The notes: a model not told the origin generated them from the sequence alone. 64,000 bases of DNA from Lutibacter citreus (GCF_003260195.1 NZ_QEIH01000002.1:666016-730015); one strand, 5' to 3'. Positions 54,998 through 63,658 are shown, numbered from the stretch's first letter. Numbers and translations: made by a program.

Positions 54998-55726
54998 CTA
55001 ATTCAGGATATGTAATTTCTCTTTAAGGAGAATTCTATTTCCTTTGCTTATAGGTATTACTTCTCTATCTATTACAACTGTAGATTCTTCAATATCCACA
55101 ATTTTGGTTAAGTTAACAATAAAAGATCTATGAACTTGAAAAAATTCTTCTTCAGGTAATTTTTCTTTTAATTTTTTTAATGTAGTATGGATTATTAGAT
55201 TTTCAGAACCTTGTAATTTCATTAATACATAATCACCTTTTGCCTCCACTACATTAATATCGTTTATATTAATTTTAATAAGTTTTTTATTAATATTAAC
55301 AAATATGGTACTTAAAGTCATTGTATTGTGGGTTTTACTAATACCGTTAATTAAGTGACTTTCAGTGTTTTGATCTTCTTCTATTTTTTCTTTAACCCTA
55401 TTAACAGCTTTCATGAAGCGTGTAAAATCAAAAGGTTTTTTTAAGTAATCTGTTACATTATAATCAAAAGCTTGAATAGCATTTGAATCATCAGCAGAAG
55501 TAATTACAACATGAGTTTGTGGTTTGTATTTTAAAATATCAAAACCTGTAATATCAGGCATATTAATATCCAAAAATATTAAATCACAATCAGATAGTTT
55601 GTCAATTTCTTGCAATGCAAGAACAGAGTCTTTGTAAATTCCTTTAACTTCTAAATTGATTTTTTTACAATAATTTTTTAAAAATTCAATATAAAAACTA
55701 TCATCATCTATTATAATGCAATTCAT
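54998..55726 (-). CDS. LytTR-family response regulator (terminal output of a phosphorelay)
   Basis: 242 residues. The receiver has the DDD pocket (7-9), phospho-acceptor Asp53 in IFLDINMPDITG, and Lys in YLKKPFDF. The LytTR domain (about 145-242) has INVVEAKGDYVLMKLQG, FFQVHRSFIVNLTKIVDIE and VIPISKGNRILLKEKL. It starts 2 bp after the HPt gene and 21 bp before subunit paralog B. Together with the hybrid kinase (61019) and HPt protein (55729) it completes a four-step phosphorelay inside one operon. It probably binds the conserved blocks upstream of paralogs A and D. Confidence 0.9.
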   Translation of the reverse strand: MNCIIIDDDSFYIEFLKNYCKKINLEVKGIYKDSVLALQEIDKLSDCDLIFLDINMPDITGFDILKYKPQTHVVITSADDSNAIQAFDYNVTDYLKKPFDFTRFMKAVNRVKEKIEEDQNTESHLINGISKTHNTMTLSTIFVNINKKLIKININDINVVEAKGDYVLMKLQGSENLIIHTTLKKLKEKLPEEEFFQVHRSFIVNLTKIVDIEESTVVIDREVIPISKGNRILLKEKLHILN

Positions 55727-55728
55727 AA

Positions 55729-56364
55729 TTAGTTTTTTAATTGTTTAAGTGCAACGGCAATATCAACCAATAAGTTTTCACAATTATTAAGTTGATTTTC
55801 AGAGTCATCTAATATTTTTGAGTCAATTTCCTTAGAAGTTTTATAAGATTCGTTCATTTCTAATAAAGAAAATTTACTCGAAATTTGATGAATTTTATGT
55901 TTAATGTCTTCCAATCTTTTTTCCAATATTAGTTGAGGTAATTCAATTGAATTTTCTTCAAACTCAACACAAATTTGTTTTTTTAATTCATTTAATATTT
56001 CTTCTTCGCCTAAAGCATATTCATTTAATGTATTATATGAAAAATCACTTGTTTCACTTAAAAACGCAAAAATCTTATCATACGTTAAAGGCTGATTTGT
56101 AACGTAGAATGATGAATTTTGAATTTCGGAATCGGAAAGAACTAATGTTGGCAAATTAATAACCTCTTGGTATTTTTCTTTCCAAAGTTTATCAACCTTA
56201 CTATTAATTATTAAATGAGAAAACCTATTAGTAATTAACTTTTTAGGTAATAAATCGAACGAGTTAATAATTTTATGTTGAATTTTTAAATTTTTATTTA
56301 AAATTTTCACATACTCCTGAACTTGATTAATATCACTCTCTATGATTAGTATATTGCTTGGCAT
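55729..56364 (-). CDS. Pseudo-receiver plus HPt phosphotransfer protein
   Basis: About 211 residues from ATG 56364, where the conserved part begins (MPSNILIIESD). A second ATG at 56403 would add 13 residues encoded largely by a GGGGTTT repeat. The N-terminal ~110 residues have the shape of a receiver (ILIIESDINQVQEYVKILN, LPTLVLSDSE) but lack the phospho-acceptor Asp: the expected strand reads HLIINSKV. The C-terminal ~90 residues look like an HPt helical bundle, with the candidate His in KHKIHQISSKFSLLEM. It would pass phosphate between the hybrid kinase and the LytTR regulator. Confidence 0.65.
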   Translation of the reverse strand: MPSNILIIESDINQVQEYVKILNKNLKIQHKIINSFDLLPKKLITNRFSHLIINSKVDKLWKEKYQEVINLPTLVLSDSEIQNSSFYVTNQPLTYDKIFAFLSETSDFSYNTLNEYALGEEEILNELKKQICVEFEENSIELPQLILEKRLEDIKHKIHQISSKFSLLEMNESYKTSKEIDSKILDDSENQLNNCENLLVDIAVALKQLKN

Positions 56365-56431
56365 GGGGTTTGGGGTTTGGGGTTCTGCTCTGCAATTTTG
56401 CAAAATGTAATTGTAAATGTATGTAAATATT

Positions 56432-56902
56432 TTATATATTCAAAACTGTATAAATAATTTCTGTTGAATAATCTTCAGCAGGCAGTGTTACACTTAAGCC
56501 TTCTATTCTATATTGTATTGGTATTTTTTTCTGTTCACCTATTGTTTCAAAGAATGAATTTGAATAATTAGTGATTTCTTGATAAATGGTTCCAGTTGAG
56601 TTTCCATGACTAGTAGATGATACTTTTGCTAACAATTTTAAATCTTTATCCCAGTTTATATCTTCCTTATTTACATATACTTTAAATCTCATAAATTTTT
56701 TATTATACTTACTGCTTGGGACGGGTTTAATATCTATAGTTGTTTCTTTATTTGAGCTTTCATAAAAAGAGTTATAGTCATAGCCAGCCAAGGATATGTC
56801 AGACGCTTTAAGGGTTAAAGTCCAACTTCCTTTAACATTAATTTTTTGTGAGAAAATTAAATTTGTAATTAAAAAAAAACTTAATAAAAATAGATGTTTC
56901 AT
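56432..56902 (-). CDS. Small secreted beta-rich protein, divergent minor subunit candidate
   Basis: 156 residues with a signal peptide (ends IFS|QK). The chain has many Thr/Ser/aromatic strands (INVKGSWTLTLKASDISLAG, FMRFKVYVNKEDINW) and ends in the strand STEIIYTVLNI, reminiscent of the TITYTLTDN end of the paralog family, although the body is not clearly homologous. Its start and the stop of paralog C overlap by one base (TAATG), so translation is coupled. In this context it may be a tip or minor subunit (inference). Confidence 0.55.
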   Translation of the reverse strand: MKHLFLLSFFLITNLIFSQKINVKGSWTLTLKASDISLAGYDYNSFYESSNKETTIDIKPVPSSKYNKKFMRFKVYVNKEDINWDKDLKLLAKVSSTSHGNSTGTIYQEITNYSNSFFETIGEQKKIPIQYRIEGLSVTLPAEDYSTEIIYTVLNI

Positions 56903-57441
56903 TAAAAATCAGTTAAGGTTAAACTTATTGTAAGTGTTTCACTATTGTCCATGTTTAATAGTTTATAGTTGTCAATATCTAATAAATAGGTTAGTTTATA
57001 TCCATTGTATAAACCATGCCCAGTATAGGCTCCTCCTATATCTGAAACTATGGTTTGGCTTTTTTTACTTAAAGTGATAATATTACTGTTGCTACCTAAT
57101 TTTCCTTTCCCATTTCCTTGATAGCTGTCTGTTTTTATTTTTAAAAGTATTCCGGGAGGTATTTCACCATCTTCAATTTTTATGGATATATTTCTTGAGG
57201 ATGATTTATTTGTTAAGGAACTTGTAAAATTTATCCACTTAGTGTTATTTACTGCTTTTGTAGTCATTTTTTCACCTGGTAATTTAGGACTTTCAAGGTT
57301 TAAAATCACTGAAGTATTTGATGGTTCAATATTTAAAAGCGCAATTTCCTTTAATTTAAAGGTAGCATATCTGCTTGCTTCGTTTGATTGACCTTTAACA
57401 ACAAAAACAACCAAGCTCAATAATATGGTTAGTATTTTCAT
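56902..57441 (-). CDS. Secreted beta-rich subunit-like protein, paralog C
   Basis: 179 residues with a signal peptide (MKILTILLSLVVFVVKG|QS). It has the family pattern LKEIALLNIEPSN, TKWINFTSSLTNKSSSRNI, IEDGEIPPGILLKI, GKGKLG, DIGGAYTGHGLYNG and a terminal LTISLTLTDF strand. It overlaps the end of the usher-like gene by ATGA and the next gene by one base, so these three are translationally coupled. Its position directly after the usher-like gene suggests it is the main or first exported partner. Confidence 0.65.
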   Translation of the reverse strand: MKILTILLSLVVFVVKGQSNEASRYATFKLKEIALLNIEPSNTSVILNLESPKLPGEKMTTKAVNNTKWINFTSSLTNKSSSRNISIKIEDGEIPPGILLKIKTDSYQGNGKGKLGSNSNIITLSKKSQTIVSDIGGAYTGHGLYNGYKLTYLLDIDNYKLLNMDNSETLTISLTLTDF

Positions 57442-60152
57442 AATTTAAATGTTTTTTTACTTTTTTTCAATCTTCTATTTTTTATTGATGCATTAAATTT
57501 TACAAATAAATCTTCATCGGGTTTAATAAATATATTCTTTTTAATTGGAGTAAATGTAAAATCAGAGAGTAAAGGTTTTACTAATAGTTCAACTGTCCAT
57601 TCTCCAGGTGCCAGTTTTAAGAAATTAAATTCACCTTTTTCATTTGTTTGAGTTAAATATTTGTTGTCTTTATTATAAATTTTAACAATAATACGAGGTA
57701 ATTTTTTATCAAATTTATTAGATCTTACAGTGTTAAGCTTTTTCAAAATTAATTTACCACTTAAGCTTCCGGTTTTCCCTAAATTAAATTCAATAAATGA
57801 ATCTTTATTTGGTGCAACGTCTATCGCGTAAGGTGTATTTTCTACTATAATTTTATTATTAGGTAAACTGGATTGTGCAATGTTAATTGAGTGAATTCCA
57901 GGAGTTAAGTTGTAAAAAATAAATTCACCTTTTTTATTTGTTACAGAGGCGTTATTTTCTAAAGACACTAGAATTCCTTCTAAATTATCGTTATCTGTAG
58001 ATGTTATTTTTCCTTTTATTGTTCCTCTAGTTTTATCTTTAGATATTGGAGCATTTATTATAAAAGAGTAAGATGCACTTATAAATAATTCTTTTTTTAA
58101 AGCGTTATTTTGTGTTGGCAAACTTGATTGAGATGCTGAAAAACTAAGTTTTTGATTTCTATTGAATTGATAATTTAATTGTGCTTCTAAAAAACTTTGA
58201 GCATCTGCCTCTAATTCATCAACTGCATAATCACTTCTATAAAAAAGATTAATACCTAATTTATCTCTTAATTGATATTGTAGGCTTCCGCCATAATAAA
58301 GAGAGCTTTGAATTTCACCATCAAATGAGTTTCTATTAGTGTATTCATAATTGGCAAAAGCTCCAATTGAGAAATCTTGAAATAAAGAAACTGAAAGATC
58401 TACAGAGCTATAAAAAGCTAGGCTAGGAGAAGAGTTTTCTATAAGAAAGTTTTTAGTAGTCCCATAACTATTATAAATATACAAGCTATATCTATTCATT
58501 TTTTGATTTGAATAGTTTAAGTTTAATAGCTTTTCTTCAAAATGAAATTTTTTCGGATATAATCTGTCTTCTTTATTTCTATAAGTTGCACCAAATTTAA
58601 TTCGATTACTTTTATTTAATTTGAGACTAATTTTCCCTCTATAGCTTGTAAGTAATGGAGATGAATTATAAATTATGTCATCCTGTTCTGGGTTTAATGA
58701 TTGGTAAGTGGCATTAAGTTGGGTATTTATTTTATTAGATAGTTGATAACTAATATTTGATATTAATTGCCTACTATCCCTTAAATATCCTTTAAAATTT
58801 TTATCTGAAAACTGTAATGAATTTCCCCATTGAAATTTATTGTTATTATAGTATGCATCTAATGAGGCTGCAAAACCATTTGTTAATTCGTTTGTTTCAA
58901 AAGCAATTTCTCCATTTAATTTAATGTTTTTTAAGTTATTCTCAGTTGCTAGTCTATAAATTTGAGATTGAAGGGATTGTTCATCTTCAAGAATAGACCT
59001 GTTAATAAAACCTAACTTAATTAATGATTTTTCTGAAGTGAACCACTGAAAGTCTCCTCCGTATGATGTGGAGATCTTATCTGTAAATCGGGGTTCTAAA
59101 TAAAAGACAGAAATATTAGATTTTGGAAAATTATATTTAAAAATACCTCCAAGACCATTTCTTGAAGTTTCAGTTAAATTAGATAAAGAATAGGAAATAT
59201 GACCTGCTAATAATTCAATTTTTTTAGATTTATAAGTAAGGTTATATTGGTCATATTCACCAAATCTGATTAATTCGGGTTGGTTTGGTCCAGAGTAAAG
59301 AATACTTAAATAGTTATTTTTTTCTTTATCTAAATAACCGGCTCCAGAAATATTAAATTTAAAAGTATTTACAGTATCTAAACCTTTTAAATTATTGTAA
59401 ACAGTTGAAACTGAAATGGGGAATCTTTCATATAAATCTGGTTTTTTTTTGCTATTTGGATAAACAGTAACAGGAATCCTATTTGAAAATTGTGCGCCAG
59501 AGGAAATTATTTCGGCACTTAAAACATTAAGGGCAATACTTTTGCTAAATGGAGAAAATGGAACAGCTTGTGTTACTTTTATAATAGCTGTAGAATCGGG
59601 ACTTAATGTTACAATACTGGGCTTAACCGTTAAACTTCTGTAGGATTCTAAATTAATTTTTTCTTTACTGTTTCCTTTATTAATAATTAAATATTCACAT
59701 GAAAATTCTTTCTCAAACCTTAAATAATTTGGTGATTTTATTGGATTAATGGAGATATTGAAAGTTTTTTCAACTTGAAATTTTAGTTTGTATTTTGCCG
59801 TAGTTTGGTTGTTTTTTTTAGCAATAAACTCAATTGAATAGTCTGATGCCTTGCAATATTTACCTACTGAAAAAGTGAACAATACATTCTTTTTTCCAAA
59901 TGAAGGAATTGTTTTTGTTTTAAATTTTAATATTGGATTGAAATTTTCAGGAAGTATATAATCAAAATCTAATTTAATTGAAGAATTAGAATTGTTTTTA
60001 ACCTCAAAAAGTATGGTGTAATGTTCTCCTGGTTTTAATATTTTTAATTTAGTTTTAGAATTTATTGTAACTAAATCCGATGTTTGTGAAAAACATATAT
60101 TAATAAATAATAATATAAAATAGAGGGGCTTTATTTTATTTAAATATTTCAA
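57438..60152 (-). CDS. Large outer-membrane protein, usher-like (Ig-like domains, beta-barrel, two carboxypeptidase-regulatory-like domains)
   Basis: 904 residues from a TTG (60152) giving the signal peptide MKYLNKIKPLYFILLFINICFS|Q. Two Ig-like domains occupy about 24-235 (LKILKPGEHYTILFEVKNNS, FSCEYLIINKGNSKEKINLES). A large region of amphipathic strands (about 240-690; FNISGAGYLD, YLSILYSGPNQPELIRFGEY, SLQYQLRDKLGINLFYRSDY, ELFISASYSF) reads as an outer-membrane barrel. Two small domains of carboxypeptidase-regulatory type (about 705-790 and 800-890; RGTIKGKITSTDNDNLEGIL, NEKGEFNFLKLAPGEWTVELL) end it, with a Lys/Arg-rich tail. The organisation recalls chaperone-usher pores, but homology is not established. 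Confidence 0.65.
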   Translation of the reverse strand: MKYLNKIKPLYFILLFINICFSQTSDLVTINSKTKLKILKPGEHYTILFEVKNNSNSSIKLDFDYILPENFNPILKFKTKTIPSFGKKNVLFTFSVGKYCKASDYSIEFIAKKNNQTTAKYKLKFQVEKTFNISINPIKSPNYLRFEKEFSCEYLIINKGNSKEKINLESYRSLTVKPSIVTLSPDSTAIIKVTQAVPFSPFSKSIALNVLSAEIISSGAQFSNRIPVTVYPNSKKKPDLYERFPISVSTVYNNLKGLDTVNTFKFNISGAGYLDKEKNNYLSILYSGPNQPELIRFGEYDQYNLTYKSKKIELLAGHISYSLSNLTETSRNGLGGIFKYNFPKSNISVFYLEPRFTDKISTSYGGDFQWFTSEKSLIKLGFINRSILEDEQSLQSQIYRLATENNLKNIKLNGEIAFETNELTNGFAASLDAYYNNNKFQWGNSLQFSDKNFKGYLRDSRQLISNISYQLSNKINTQLNATYQSLNPEQDDIIYNSSPLLTSYRGKISLKLNKSNRIKFGATYRNKEDRLYPKKFHFEEKLLNLNYSNQKMNRYSLYIYNSYGTTKNFLIENSSPSLAFYSSVDLSVSLFQDFSIGAFANYEYTNRNSFDGEIQSSLYYGGSLQYQLRDKLGINLFYRSDYAVDELEADAQSFLEAQLNYQFNRNQKLSFSASQSSLPTQNNALKKELFISASYSFIINAPISKDKTRGTIKGKITSTDNDNLEGILVSLENNASVTNKKGEFIFYNLTPGIHSINIAQSSLPNNKIIVENTPYAIDVAPNKDSFIEFNLGKTGSLSGKLILKKLNTVRSNKFDKKLPRIIVKIYNKDNKYLTQTNEKGEFNFLKLAPGEWTVELLVKPLLSDFTFTPIKKNIFIKPDEDLFVKFNASIKNRRLKKSKKTFKL

Positions 60153-60191
60153 AGAATAAACAACTACTTTTTTATTGTGGGGTTTATAAAG

Positions 60192-60974
60192 TTATTTTTC
60201 AAATTCTATATCAATGCCGTACATGTCTTCTCCATAATCTGCTACAATTACACCAGTGTATTTTCCTTTTGGTAAATCTGAAATGTCTAATTCAAATAAT
60301 TTACAGCTTTCAGGGTAAATCTTTTTAAATTTTACTTCTATCTTTTTAGCTTGTTCACCATCTTCATTAAATATTTCTAAAACTAAAGTTGGTTCTACAT
60401 AAAATTCTCCTAAGTTTTGAGCTTCAACTACAATAGTTTCTGGCTCTTCATTTTTATTCTTTTTAATTTCAACGTTATAAAAATCAAGTTCTGAGCTGGT
60501 TTTTTCTTCAAGATCTATTATTACTTGAATACCATATCTAACTTTCGATTTTAATTTTACACTATAATCTAAATCTTCTTCTTTAATTGGTTCTTCAATC
60601 TCTACCATAATCACACCGTAGTATGAACCTTTTAATGTTTCGTTTTTAGGAATGTTTAATCTATAAACTAATTCATACTCTTCGTTTCCTTTTAAAACAT
60701 ATTCATTAATATCGGTAGAAATCCAATTTTTTATAGATTTATTATGAGTTTCATTATCTGTTAGAACTGTTTTTTCACCACATTTTTGAAATAAATCATT
60801 AAAATAAATGAGAACTCTTTGTTGAGTTTCTTTAGTGTTTTTTAATTTGATTACTCCGGTAACTATACTTCCAGATTTACTTTTGTGAGTATGAGTTAAT
60901 CCATTTAAAACAATTACGTTAGAAAAAGATAATTGAAAAATAAATAGAAATAGGATGAAAATATATTTCTTCAT
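60192..60974 (-). CDS. Periplasmic Ig-like protein, chaperone candidate
   Basis: 260 residues with a signal peptide (ends LSFS|NV). Two beta-sandwich-like regions are visible: GSIVTGVIKLKNTKETQQRV onward (about 35-130), then a C-terminal set (about 155-255; IKKNKNEEPETIVVEAQN, LFELDISDLPKGKYTGVIVA). This two-domain Ig-like shape, and its place before the usher-like gene, suggest a PapD-like role in carrying subunits. Chaperone residues such as the paired Arg/Lys of PapD cannot be confirmed. It follows the hybrid kinase by 44 bp and may also use the -7 element at 60992-60999. Confidence 0.55.
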   Translation of the reverse strand: MKKYIFILFLFIFQLSFSNVIVLNGLTHTHKSKSGSIVTGVIKLKNTKETQQRVLIYFNDLFQKCGEKTVLTDNETHNKSIKNWISTDINEYVLKGNEEYELVYRLNIPKNETLKGSYYGVIMVEIEEPIKEEDLDYSVKLKSKVRYGIQVIIDLEEKTSSELDFYNVEIKKNKNEEPETIVVEAQNLGEFYVEPTLVLEIFNEDGEQAKKIEVKFKKIYPESCKLFELDISDLPKGKYTGVIVADYGEDMYGIDIEFEK

Positions 60975-60991
60975 GGTTTGAGGGGTTTTGG

Positions 60992-60999
60992 CAAATATA
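60992..60999 (-). promoter_or_regulatory. -7 element before the chaperone candidate
   Basis: TATATTTG on the - strand, a perfect TAnnTTTG, 18 bp before the ATG at 60974. It implies that the structural genes can be transcribed without the kinase gene upstream. Confidence 0.5.
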
Positions 61000-61018
61000 T
61001 GATTTTTAAAAGTGTTAA

Positions 61019-62923
61019 TTATTTTTTTGCATATTTTACTAGCATTTGATATAAGTCTGTAGGTTTAAAAGGTTTAAATATAAAGTTTTCCATTCCGGAA
61101 TTTAACATTTTTTCAGTTTCTGAACTTGCGGTATAAGCAGACATACCTAAAATTGGAGTTTTTGAAACTTCTTCTGAAAGATCATTTTTTATAATTTTTG
61201 TTGCTTCATAACCATCCATAACGGGCATTTGAACATCCATTAAAATAATATCGTATATTTTTTTTTCAGCTTTCTTTACTCCTTCAAAACCATTTTCGGC
61301 TATATCTACATTGCACTTCCATGACTCTAACCTTGTTTTTGCTAATAATTGGTTAGTTTTATTGTCTTCAACTAACAAAATATTATAATTTAAAGCTTCA
61401 AATTTAACTATAGGAGCAGGAACATTTGGGGTTTCAATTTGAGATTTTTCAATTTTTATTGGTAATGAGAGTTTAAAATTAGTACCAGAACCAAATATAC
61501 TTGAAACCGTTATTTGCCCTTTTAATAAATCAACTAGTTTTTTAACAATTGTTAATCCTAAACCTGTTCCTCCATAAATTCTTGAAGTATCTGATTTAGC
61601 TTGATTAAAAGCACCAAAAACAGTGTTAATTTTATTAGGTACAATTCCAATTCCGGTATCAATAATTTCAAAGCAAATATTTGGGCCGTTCGCGGCTTTT
61701 TCATTCAAAAAGGCTTTTATAGTTACTGATCCGTGATTAGTAAATTTTACAGCATTTCCTATTAAATTTAATAATATTTGTCCAATTTTAGTAGGATCAC
61801 TTTTTATGAATTTTGGAGTGTCTTTATGAATTTCAAGATTTAATTGAATATGTTTATGCCCAGCTTTAACGTCCATTAAGTTTACAATTTTCTCAATTTG
61901 AAGGTGTAAATTAAACGGAATTTCTTCTGCTTCTAATTTTTGAGATTCAAGTTTAGATAAATCAAGAACATCATTAATAATAGAGAGTAATATTTCACCA
62001 GAATTATTCATGGTTTTTAAATATTTTCGCTGTTCTTCTGTGATTTCAGTTTCCAATAATAAGTCTGTAAACCCTATAATACCATTTAAAGGTGTTCTAA
62101 TCTCATGACTCATATTTGCTAAAAACTCATTCTTAACTTTTAAAGATTGTTCGGCGGCTTCTTTTGCTTTATTTAATTCAATTTCTGATAGTATTCTACT
62201 TGTAACATCTGTACCTATTGATATAAAAGTATCATTTAAACTTTTAGAGCGAGCCCATTCAATCCATTTGTAGCTACCAGATTTAGTCTTTATTTTTTGC
62301 CTGTTTGTATTTGTGTATACTGGTTCAGTTGAAAATAATTCAGTAATAATAGCATCTTTTATTTGTGCTGCTTTACCAGTACTTTCATAAGTTTTTAACC
62401 ACCAATTATTTCCTATTAATTCTTTATTTGAATAACCTAATATTTTTATAACAGAAGGTGAGACATAAATTACTTCGCCATCTTTTGAACTTACTAATAT
62501 AATAGAGTTTATGTTTTTTAAAATGACTTCATTTTGTAAATTCTGTTCTTCTTTTCGTTTCCATTCAGTTACATCAATCCCTAAAGATATATATGTGTTG
62601 TCTGAGCCGATTGAATCTCTCCATTCAATCCATTTATTTGATCCGTTTTTACATAAAACTTGGCGGTCGTAAGATTGATTATTTACTTTAATAGTTCCTT
62701 TTAATGTTTGTTGAATTTTTTCTTTAACTGTTTGACTTTCAATTTCAGATTTATATGTCTTTTCCCACCATTCATTTATTAACTCTTCATTTGAGAATCC
62801 CAATAATTTTTCAGTTGCGGGTGACACATAAACTAATTTACCAGATGCATTTGTTACAATAACAATTAAGTTTATATCATTTAATATGATATTTGGAGAG
62901 TAAGAAGTTATGTTTTTTTTCAA
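61019..62923 (-). CDS. PAS-PAS hybrid sensor histidine kinase
   Basis: 634 residues from a TTG (62923); the frame closes upstream with a TAA before any ATG. Two similar PAS domains with PAC motifs (about 13-122 and 133-245) each contain WW(E/L)KTY and a KWIEW strand. HisKA has NMSHEIRTPLNGIIGF (His near 273), the ATPase has LLNLIGNAVKFTNHGSV and GGTGLGLTIVKKLVDLL. A C-terminal receiver (about 510-634) has ILLVEDNKTNQ, IILMDVQMPVMDGYEAT and FKPF. There are no transmembrane segments, so the signal is probably cytoplasmic. As a hybrid without HPt it needs the phosphotransfer protein at 55729. Confidence 0.85.
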   Translation of the reverse strand: MKKNITSYSPNIILNDINLIVIVTNASGKLVYVSPATEKLLGFSNEELINEWWEKTYKSEIESQTVKEKIQQTLKGTIKVNNQSYDRQVLCKNGSNKWIEWRDSIGSDNTYISLGIDVTEWKRKEEQNLQNEVILKNINSIILVSSKDGEVIYVSPSVIKILGYSNKELIGNNWWLKTYESTGKAAQIKDAIITELFSTEPVYTNTNRQKIKTKSGSYKWIEWARSKSLNDTFISIGTDVTSRILSEIELNKAKEAAEQSLKVKNEFLANMSHEIRTPLNGIIGFTDLLLETEITEEQRKYLKTMNNSGEILLSIINDVLDLSKLESQKLEAEEIPFNLHLQIEKIVNLMDVKAGHKHIQLNLEIHKDTPKFIKSDPTKIGQILLNLIGNAVKFTNHGSVTIKAFLNEKAANGPNICFEIIDTGIGIVPNKINTVFGAFNQAKSDTSRIYGGTGLGLTIVKKLVDLLKGQITVSSIFGSGTNFKLSLPIKIEKSQIETPNVPAPIVKFEALNYNILLVEDNKTNQLLAKTRLESWKCNVDIAENGFEGVKKAEKKIYDIILMDVQMPVMDGYEATKIIKNDLSEEVSKTPILGMSAYTASSETEKMLNSGMENFIFKPFKPTDLYQMLVKYAKK

Positions 62924-63008
62924 GTGAAATCTGTTTTTGGAATTTTGATTTTAAAAATACATAATAATAAAGAATCTTCTTTAAGATTTTATAATTTTTT
63001 TTAAACAC

Positions 63009-63037
63009 AGAAAAGACTAGCTTAGCTAGTCTTTTCT
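63009..63037 (-). terminator. Terminator after subunit paralog D
   Basis: A perfect 13-bp stem: 63009-63021 (AGAAAAGACTAGC) with 63025-63037, 3-nt loop. It separates paralog D from the kinase gene. Confidence 0.85.
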
Positions 63038-63068
63038 ATTAATCTATATATTTTTCTGTATCTATAAC

Positions 63069-63175
63069 AAAAATAAGATTTTATTCTATTAGTTATCAGT
63101 TAAAGTGTAAGTAATAGTAAGATTTGTACTTTCGTCAAAGTTTAGTTTAGCGTATTCCCCTTTAATTTGAGTTAA
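63069..63175 (-). repeat. 107-bp perfect direct repeat, copy 1 (3' end of paralog D)
   Basis: Identical to 63894-64000 without mismatch, and copy 2 runs off the window, so the real length may be greater. It covers the last ~29 codons of the subunit gene and 20 bp after it. Confidence 0.9.
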
Positions 63176-63658
63176 CTTGTAAGTTAAGTTATGTCCTTGA
63201 GCACCATTTCCAGTATAAGCACTTCCAATACCTTCAATTAAATTTTGAGCTTTTTTACTACTTAAAATAATACCAGTGTCATTTGCTTTACCCATTGTAC
63301 CTTCACCGTTTCCTTTAAATTGACTGGCAGCTACAGTTAAATTAGCTCCTGCAGGCACATCTCCATCTGTAATTTGAACAGTAACAGTTCTAGAAGATTT
63401 ATTACCAACAATAGAAGAGTAGTTTAACCATAAATCACTATTTGATTTATCTAAATTTATTTTTTCACCAGCTTCAGTAGGAGCAGTTGCTTCTAAAGAA
63501 ATCGCTGTATTATTAGTTGATGATTCAATATCAAGAAGTGCAACTTCAGGAATTGAAATAGATAAAGTATGAGAGTCTTCATTTGTATCATTTTGAGCAA
63601 AAGCATTTGAAGAAGCGAATAAGATAAAAGCGGCGAATAATAATTTTTGAATTTTCAT
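63089..63658 (-). CDS. Secreted beta-rich subunit-like protein, paralog D
   Basis: 189 residues with a signal peptide (MKIQKLLFAAFILFASSNAFA|Q). It has the family pattern ISIPEVALLDIESS, SDLWLNYSSIVG, SRTVTVQITDGDVPAG, GNGEGTMG, GIGSAYTGNGAQGHNLTYKL and a terminal ITYTLTDN strand. It is closest to paralog A (same first six residues and similar leader) and has a terminator and a promoter of its own. It lies immediately upstream of the hybrid kinase and is separated from it by the terminator at 63009-63037. It is probably a highly expressed major subunit, given the strong -7 element. Confidence 0.65.
   Translation of the reverse strand: MKIQKLLFAAFILFASSNAFAQNDTNEDSHTLSISIPEVALLDIESSTNNTAISLEATAPTEAGEKINLDKSNSDLWLNYSSIVGNKSSRTVTVQITDGDVPAGANLTVAASQFKGNGEGTMGKANDTGIILSSKKAQNLIEGIGSAYTGNGAQGHNLTYKLTQIKGEYAKLNFDESTNLTITYTLTDN

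Noticed and set aside
53558..63658. Assignment of the small secreted proteins to the Gram-positive WxL family
   Set aside because: They have one Trp-containing strand and a similar length, but no paired WxL motifs, and the neighbouring outer-membrane protein does not occur in WxL loci. I left the family open.
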